NCBI RefSeq assembly: GCF_001187535.1
Contig: NZ_LFIO01000981.1
Location: 1 to 35,729, forward strand
Length of the DNA: 35,729 nucleotides
Source of the DNA: Rhizobium ecuadorense
GTDB lineage: Bacteria > Pseudomonadota > Alphaproteobacteria > Rhizobiales > Rhizobiaceae
Direction: 5' to 3'
Shown: positions 31,506 through 35,729 of the stretch, piece by piece
Numbering within the stretch: position 1 is the stretch's first letter
Layout: each line of letters starts with the position of its first letter
The notes under the pieces: generated by a model
The model's database searches: none
The model's input: the letters and a program-made list of their open reading frames with translations, nothing else
Told to the model about the DNA's origin: nothing
Made by a program: the position numbers and the translations under genes

Positions 31506-31589
31506 CTAAACCGCCATCTGCGCTGCAGATCTACGCATTGACCGCATCGACGACGTAGCTCGCCATCATCAGATCGAGATGGGCGCCGC
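31506..31589 (-). repeat. direct repeat copy B: 3' end of the intact reductase gene
   Basis: The partner of 30240-30323, with 5 mismatches in 84 bp. It covers the last 19 codons and stop of the ornithine-cyclodeaminase-family gene plus 25 bp beyond. The spacing between copies is 1266 bp. Confidence 0.85.
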
Positions 31590-32466
31590 CGCCATTCTTG
31601 AAGATCGTGACCTGGTCGTCGGACTGGCGGCTTGTCGTGCCCGCTGCCACGAGATCGTAGAGATCTCCCCTGATATGCGAGCGGTCGATGGCGCCGGACG
31701 CAATCGGCTGCGTGATCTCGCCGATCCGGTCCATCACCGTCTCCATGAAATCCACATAAACGAGCCCGGCGGCGATCAGCGTGTCATCCGCCTCGCGCAT
31801 ATCGGGCGTGAAGGCGCCGATCAGATCGACATGCGTGCCGGGGCGGACCCATTCGCCCCGAAGGATCGGGGAACGGGCCATGGTCGCAGCCGAAACGATA
31901 TCGGCTGTCCGAACCGCGTCCGCCACATCGGCAGCGGCCGTGACTTCGGCGCGCAGATCGCCAAGTATGGCGGCCAGCGTCTCGGCCTGTTCCGGACGGC
32001 GCGACCAGATCGAGATGCGCTCGATATCAGGAAAGGCGGCGTCATAGGCCCGCGCCAGAGTGCCAGCGACGGCGCCGGCCCCCAGGACGACCAGATGGCG
32101 GCTGCCGGCGCGCGCCAGGCATTGCGCGCCGAGAAGGGAATCGGCCGCCGTCTTGTAATGCGTGACCAGCCGGCTATCGATGACGGCCCGCACAGTCCCG
32201 CAATCGCCATCGAACAGCAGAACCGCCCCCTGAACCGAGGGCAGTCCTTTTCGGGCATTGCCGGGAAAGACGCTGTCTGCCTTCACCGCAAAGCCGAGAC
32301 CTTCAACCCGGGCGGCGCGGTTCAGAAGCCTTGCTTCGTCCGAGCCGAGCAGCAGGTCTCCCTGTTCGGGCCGGGGCCGCTGGTGGCCGCGCCGCAAGGC
32401 GTCGATCGCGCCGGGCCAGCTCAGCTTCGATACGCTTGCGTCATAGGTCAGCAGAGCAGGGAGCAT
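31531..32466 (-). CDS. ornithine cyclodeaminase-family protein, probable delta-1-pyrroline-2-carboxylate reductase
   Basis: A 311-residue NAD(P)-dependent enzyme of the ornithine cyclodeaminase / mu-crystallin family. The Rossmann loop is LVVLGAGAVAGTLARAY (about residues 122-138), then IWSRRPEQAE. An upstream GFAVKADSVFPGN segment lies in the substrate domain, and the late HVDLIGAFTPDMRE block is typical. True ornithine cyclodeaminase is less likely because the gene overlaps an enolase-superfamily dehydratase; this pair fits imino-acid degradation, where this family reduces pyrroline-2-carboxylate to proline. The ATG at 32466 has GGAGG 8 nt upstream; a TGATG-overlapping ATG at 32481 is the alternative. 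Its 3' end is duplicated at 30240-30323. Confidence 0.82.
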   Translation of the reverse strand: MLPALLTYDASVSKLSWPGAIDALRRGHQRPRPEQGDLLLGSDEARLLNRAARVEGLGFAVKADSVFPGNARKGLPSVQGAVLLFDGDCGTVRAVIDSRLVTHYKTAADSLLGAQCLARAGSRHLVVLGAGAVAGTLARAYDAAFPDIERISIWSRRPEQAETLAAILGDLRAEVTAAADVADAVRTADIVSAATMARSPILRGEWVRPGTHVDLIGAFTPDMREADDTLIAAGLVYVDFMETVMDRIGEITQPIASGAIDRSHIRGDLYDLVAAGTTSRQSDDQVTIFKNGGGAHLDLMMASYVVDAVNA

Positions 32467-32480
32467 GGGCGTGGCCTCCA

Positions 32481-33581
32481 TCAGGAAAAGCTGGCCACGG
32501 GCGCGCTGAGCAGCGAGCGGTCGACCGTGATGCCGAGACCGGGGCCGGTCGGGGCCGCACCCCGGCCATTGCGGCTGCGCGGCTGATAGCCGGCCACATG
32601 CTCGTTCGTCCAATCGTTGAAGAACGAGGTGTGCATCAGATATTCCGGGTAGGCGCTGGCTGCGACATGCGACACCGCTGCCGCCGTAACATCGCCGCCC
32701 CAGACGTCCTCGATGCAGAAATGCATGCCGAGATCCTGTGCCGCATTGCGCATGGCAACCGCCGGCGTGATGCCGCCGAGACGCCCCAGCTTGATGTTGA
32801 CCGCCGCAGCGCTCACCTCGTATTTGGCGCGATAGAGATCGGCATGGGTGAGGACCGCTTCATCCAGCACGATCGGCAGCCCGCTAATCTTGCGCAGCAT
32901 GGCGCAATCGGCGATATCCCGGCAGGGCTGCTCGACATAGAGGTTCGTATCTTCAAGCGCGCGCATGGCGATCTGGGCTTCGAGCAGCGTATATCCGGCA
33001 TTCGCATCGACGAAGAAGAAGATATCGGGGAAGGCTTTGACGATGGCGCGGGCGCGGGCGGCGTCCTTCACCGGATCGTCGCCGATCTTGATCTGATAAC
33101 GCATGATGCCCTCAGCGCTGCGCTTGCTGACATAGTCGAGGCTTTCCTCGGTCGAGGACAGCGGAACGGCCTCGAAGATCGGCAGCTCGGTGCTAAGCAC
33201 GCCGCCGATCAGCGCCGAGATCGGCAGATCGACGGATTTGCCGAAAATATCCCAGCAGGCCACGTCGAAAGCGTTCTTGGCATTGGCTTGACCCATCAGG
33301 ACACTGGACATCAGCCGCTGCAGATGCGTGCTTCTGCGCGGATCCTGCCCGATCAAAAGCGGCGCGAGCTCGCGCAGGGCCGCACGCGTGCTGCCGGCAA
33401 AGACCGGCAGGTAATTGCCGGAAAGCGTCGCGGCCTCGCCCCAGCCTTCGATGCCGCTGTCGGTGATGACCCGCACGAGATTGGACGGCTGCTGTTTCGC
33501 CGACCGGCCCTTGGACATCACATAGGTCCCATGGGAGTAAGTCAGGTCGTATTCGTAAAGCTCGATGGCCGAAATCTTCAT
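32481..33581 (-). CDS. enolase-superfamily enzyme (MLE subgroup), possible cis-3-hydroxyproline dehydratase
   Basis: A 366-residue mandelate racemase / muconate-lactonizing-type enzyme. The capping domain is about residues 1-125. The barrel carries metal ligands Asp192 (FVDANAGYT), Glu217 (YVEQPC) and Asp240 (VLDEAV), and an acid/base Lys264 in VNIKLGRLGG. The second-strand motif is QIK (Gln163, Lys165) rather than K-x-K, so one of the two usual lysines is missing. The end has EDVWGGD, a feature of proline-analogue-active members. Together with the overlapping pyrroline-2-carboxylate reductase-like gene this suggests dehydration of cis-3-hydroxy-L-proline or a related imino acid; a betaine epimerase role is the main alternative. 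ATG 33581 is chosen over in-frame ATGs at 33590 and 33593. Confidence 0.78.
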   Translation of the reverse strand: MKISAIELYEYDLTYSHGTYVMSKGRSAKQQPSNLVRVITDSGIEGWGEAATLSGNYLPVFAGSTRAALRELAPLLIGQDPRRSTHLQRLMSSVLMGQANAKNAFDVACWDIFGKSVDLPISALIGGVLSTELPIFEAVPLSSTEESLDYVSKRSAEGIMRYQIKIGDDPVKDAARARAIVKAFPDIFFFVDANAGYTLLEAQIAMRALEDTNLYVEQPCRDIADCAMLRKISGLPIVLDEAVLTHADLYRAKYEVSAAAVNIKLGRLGGITPAVAMRNAAQDLGMHFCIEDVWGGDVTAAAVSHVAASAYPEYLMHTSFFNDWTNEHVAGYQPRSRNGRGAAPTGPGLGITVDRSLLSAPVASFS

Positions 33582-33725
33582 GGCTGTCATCATCCCTGCT
33601 GAACGTCGCTCCCTGCTTGAAGCAGCGCGACTTGGTTGCTGCATGAGCCACGATTTCATGCGGGTGGACTTGCGACAAACGAGCTTTCGGCGATAGAAGG
33701 ATCAGAAAATCTAGGCCTCAACCCC

Positions 33726-34613
33726 ATGTCCATTTCGCCGCCATTCGACAGATTGCCCTCGCTGAACGCGCTGCGCGCCTTCGAGGCTGCCGCCCGGCTC
33801 GGCAGTTTTCGCCGCGCTGCCGATGAGCTGATGGTGACGCCAGGCGCCGTGGCGGCGCAGATCAAAGCGCTGGAGGCCGAATTCGGCGCCGAGCTGTTTC
33901 ACCGCCAGGCGAGGGGCGTCACCCTGACTGTCCTGGGGGAGCGCGTCGCGCCCCGCTTCAGCGCCGCCTTCGATGCGCTTGGCGGGGCGGTGCGTGACCT
34001 GCGCCGTCACGCGGCCCCGCGCAAAGTCCATATCGTTACCTCGCCGGCGCTCGCCCAGCTATGGCTGGCGCCGCGCCTTCTGCATCTGCGCGCCGCGCTT
34101 CGCGACGTGGATATCTCGGTGACCGCGCTCGAAGAACCGCCTGATCTCAAGCGCACGCCCTTCGATCTGTGCCTGTTTTATGCCGAGCCCGGCCCGGACA
34201 AGATCACATTGTGGGATGAGCAACTGCTGCCGGTCTGCATCCCTGGATTGGCCGAAGCGCTTGCCGATCCCGCCAACCTCGCGACGGTCAACTGCATCTC
34301 GGATGTGGTCTGGCAGGACTGGCGGATCTGGGCCGCTTCCGCCATGCCCGACAGCCCGGTGATCCCGACCGGCCCCGGCTTCTCGCTCTATGCGGTGGCA
34401 GTGCAGGAAGCTTTATCCGGCGCAGGCGTTTTGATGGGGCGGCAATCGCTGATCCAGCCTCACCTGAACAGCGGCGCCCTCGTCGCACCCTTCGGCCGCC
34501 TCGTGCCGCTCGGCCTTTCGATCACGGCCTGGATGCTTCCGGAAAGCCGCAACGACAGAGCCGTCATCGCCGTCGCCAACGGACTGCGCCAGATCGCCGG
34601 CGGCGTGGCGTGA
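33726..34613 (+). CDS. LysR-family transcriptional regulator
   Basis: A 295-residue LysR-type regulator of the GcvA-like group. The helix-turn-helix is at about residues 10-68 (LPSLNALRAFEAAARLGSFR, RAADELMVTPGAVAAQIKAL, then EFGAELFHRQARGVTLT). A periplasmic-binding-like effector domain follows (about 95-290), with VHIVTSPALAQLWLAPRL as its first strand and helix. It is divergent from the enolase/reductase operon with 144 bp between starts, the usual arrangement for a LysR activator of its neighbour. The inducer is presumably the hydroxyproline-type substrate or its pyrroline product. Confidence 0.92.
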   Translation: MSISPPFDRLPSLNALRAFEAAARLGSFRRAADELMVTPGAVAAQIKALEAEFGAELFHRQARGVTLTVLGERVAPRFSAAFDALGGAVRDLRRHAAPRKVHIVTSPALAQLWLAPRLLHLRAALRDVDISVTALEEPPDLKRTPFDLCLFYAEPGPDKITLWDEQLLPVCIPGLAEALADPANLATVNCISDVVWQDWRIWAASAMPDSPVIPTGPGFSLYAVAVQEALSGAGVLMGRQSLIQPHLNSGALVAPFGRLVPLGLSITAWMLPESRNDRAVIAVANGLRQIAGGVA

Positions 34614-34825
34614 TGCCTTCGGATGCCGGCTCCGCCCTTGCAAGTTGAATCCCTAAAATGTGGAGAACGGAGTTCTAGGATCGCATTCTTGTTTCATGCG
34701 ACCTTCTGAGTAGTCACTCTTCGATTTATCGTCTCCCCGGAATATTACCCGTGCTAAGTGGTCTTTTTCTGCTTCAGTTGCTATTCCTAGGAGTTGTAAT
34801 CGAGAGACAAGGGTAGGGGACGTAA
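34614..34825. other. AT-richer intergenic stretch, no gene seen
   Basis: About 212 bp after the LysR gene, in which base composition shifts toward AT. A small dyad (TCGCAT at 34681-34686 with ATGCGA at 34696-34701) and a short AGAAC/GTTCT dyad are visible. No ORF with a ribosome site was recognised. It may mark the left boundary of acquired DNA. Confidence 0.45.
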
Positions 34826-35344
34826 TTGTTTAAAATATTCGCGGGAGTAGAGCTTTTTCGAGGCCTGCAGGATCAGAAATTGCGGAAAATATTGATTTAT
34901 TTATGTTTGGTATTTGCAGCAATTATATGGCTCACTAGGCCTTGTCAAAGATATAAAAGTATTGACGAAGCTGTTTGCGCCGGTAATGTTTTCTGGTTTT
35001 TGGAGAATCTATTTGATAGAGATAATATAAATCGTATTCACTTCGATGGAGTCAGAAGCACGACTCCATTGCTTTCAGCAGTTGATGCCGTAGATTGCCC
35101 AAAGCTGCTTCAAAGTTTGTGGGTTAAGGCAATTGTATACATGGGAGCTGATGTAAACGTCGGAAACTCACATGGATACACTCCATTGATGATGGCCACG
35201 GGCGTTGGAGACTACGATAGCGTAGAGTTTTTAATCGAAAGAGGAGCTAGGGTGCATGACGTGGACAGCAGCAATTCTTCCGCGGTTGATATAGCTCGAA
35301 AAATAAACGACCCGAAGATGTTAGACATATTTAAGGGGAAATAG
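34826..35344 (+). CDS. membrane-anchored ankyrin-repeat protein
   Basis: A 172-residue protein with an N-terminal transmembrane helix (about residues 22-38, ILIYLCLVFAAIIWL) and ankyrin repeats. One degenerate unit is at about 75-110 (STTPLLSAVDAVDCPKLLQ). A clear unit is at about 117-150 (HGYTPLMMATGVGDYDSVEF, then LIERGA), with a partial third to the end. The start is a TTG at 34826 with AGGGGA upstream; no ATG gives the helix. The gene is much more AT-rich than its neighbours and uses codons such as ATA and TTA, which suggests horizontal acquisition. Small ankyrin proteins like this often serve as immunity proteins in toxin systems. Confidence 0.75.
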   Translation: MFKIFAGVELFRGLQDQKLRKILIYLCLVFAAIIWLTRPCQRYKSIDEAVCAGNVFWFLENLFDRDNINRIHFDGVRSTTPLLSAVDAVDCPKLLQSLWVKAIVYMGADVNVGNSHGYTPLMMATGVGDYDSVEFLIERGARVHDVDSSNSSAVDIARKINDPKMLDIFKGK

Positions 35345-35427
35345 CGCAAAGCGGCAAGTGTTGACCTCCGTTCGAGCTAGGTTGCCTATCGCACCGCTCG
35401 CTAGCAGACCGGATTTGCAGGCGGCCA

Positions 35428-35664
35428 TTAAGCTATCGGTTGCGGCACCTCTGAACCAATTGCCGGCAGACCAAGTTCAGTCCGTGCCAACTCGCACTGT
35501 GTGTCCAGCATTGTGAGCAGATTTTCGCCAAGAAGGGCATACTCCTTCGTCGCGTTCGACCAGCGATAAAACCTCCCGTCTTGCAAAGATAGTACGGCGA
35601 AGTCATCCGGCCGATTTTGAGGTGGAAACCGACTCGCCACGGCCCACAATACCGCTAGGACCAA
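35428..35664 (-). CDS. doubtful short ORF
   Basis: A 78-codon frame starting only at a TTG, with a hydrophobic beginning (VLAVLWAVASRF) and a later part reading VLSLQDGRFYRWSNATKEYALLG. No ribosome site is evident, and an in-frame stop lies 21 nt before the TTG. The protein-like composition of the middle suggests either a small gene or the tail of a decayed one. No family is recognised. Confidence 0.3.
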   Translation of the reverse strand: MVLAVLWAVASRFPPQNRPDDFAVLSLQDGRFYRWSNATKEYALLGENLLTMLDTQCELARTELGLPAIGSEVPQPIA

Positions 35665-35729
35665 TCGACATTCAGGATTCCCAAATCAGCTGATCACTGA
35701 TTCATAGAGTACCCGTGTGACGCACGGAG

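Noticed and set aside
32331..33602. Plus-strand ORF of 423 codons over the enolase-superfamily gene
   Set aside because: The minus strand carries the metal ligands and barrel motifs; the plus-strand peptide is an Arg/Ala/Gly-rich shadow.

Overview
The window reads as chromosomal or large-plasmid DNA of a fast-growing rhizobium, most likely the Rhizobium leguminosarum/etli group. The reasons are the GC-rich codon use, the BA14K, DUF1236 and FecR/CHASE2 families, an alphaproteobacterial tyrosine-degradation operon, and GGAAC-type (EcfG-like) promoter motifs. The organism call is inferred from family content, not from a database match.

Layout. (1) 1-6571, plus strand: the end of a sugar-type ABC transporter ATPase, then four tightly spaced oxidoreductase genes (two GMC flavoenzymes, a Gfo/Idh/MocA dehydrogenase and a fumarate-reductase-like flavoprotein). 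This looks like one catabolic operon for an unidentified sugar, polyol or related alcohol. (2) 6584-20900: a stress and envelope region. It holds exonuclease III behind a DUF883-like membrane protein, a secreted Asn/Gly-rich protein, a NarL-type two-component pair, small membrane proteins, a methyltransferase, a FecR-domain protein with an Asn/Gly tail translationally coupled to a CHASE2-EAL c-di-GMP protein, two DUF1236 proteins, a double-BA14K protein, a HARP-like protein and an L,D-transpeptidase. Several of these genes have EcfG-like promoter motifs. (3) 20945-27198: phenylalanine/tyrosine catabolism. phhA is divergent from an Lrp/AsnC regulator, and a second Lrp/AsnC regulator is divergent from hpd-hmgA-fah-maiA. 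Together these convert Phe to Tyr and 4-hydroxyphenylpyruvate through homogentisate to fumarate and acetoacetate. The aminotransferase and the pterin recycling enzyme are not in the window. (4) 27254-30243: a MEKHLA/PAS protein, a secreted ClpP-like protein and a divergent patatin-like lipase. (5) 30240-31589: a small islet bounded by 84-bp direct repeats derived from the 3' end of the neighbouring ornithine-cyclodeaminase-family gene. It holds a decayed fragment of the ClpP-like gene, a small lipoprotein and a candidate orphan immunity protein. (6) 31531-34613: a reductase of the ornithine cyclodeaminase family and an enolase-superfamily enzyme, divergent from a LysR regulator, probably for hydroxyproline-type imino acids. 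(7) 34614-35729: AT-rich, probably acquired DNA with an ankyrin protein.

The most unusual items are the repeat-bounded islet with its possible immunity genes, the FecR(NG-tail)/CHASE2-EAL pair next to a second NG-rich secreted protein, the stand-alone protein with two HARP-like segments, and the palindromic Lrp-type operator in front of phhA.
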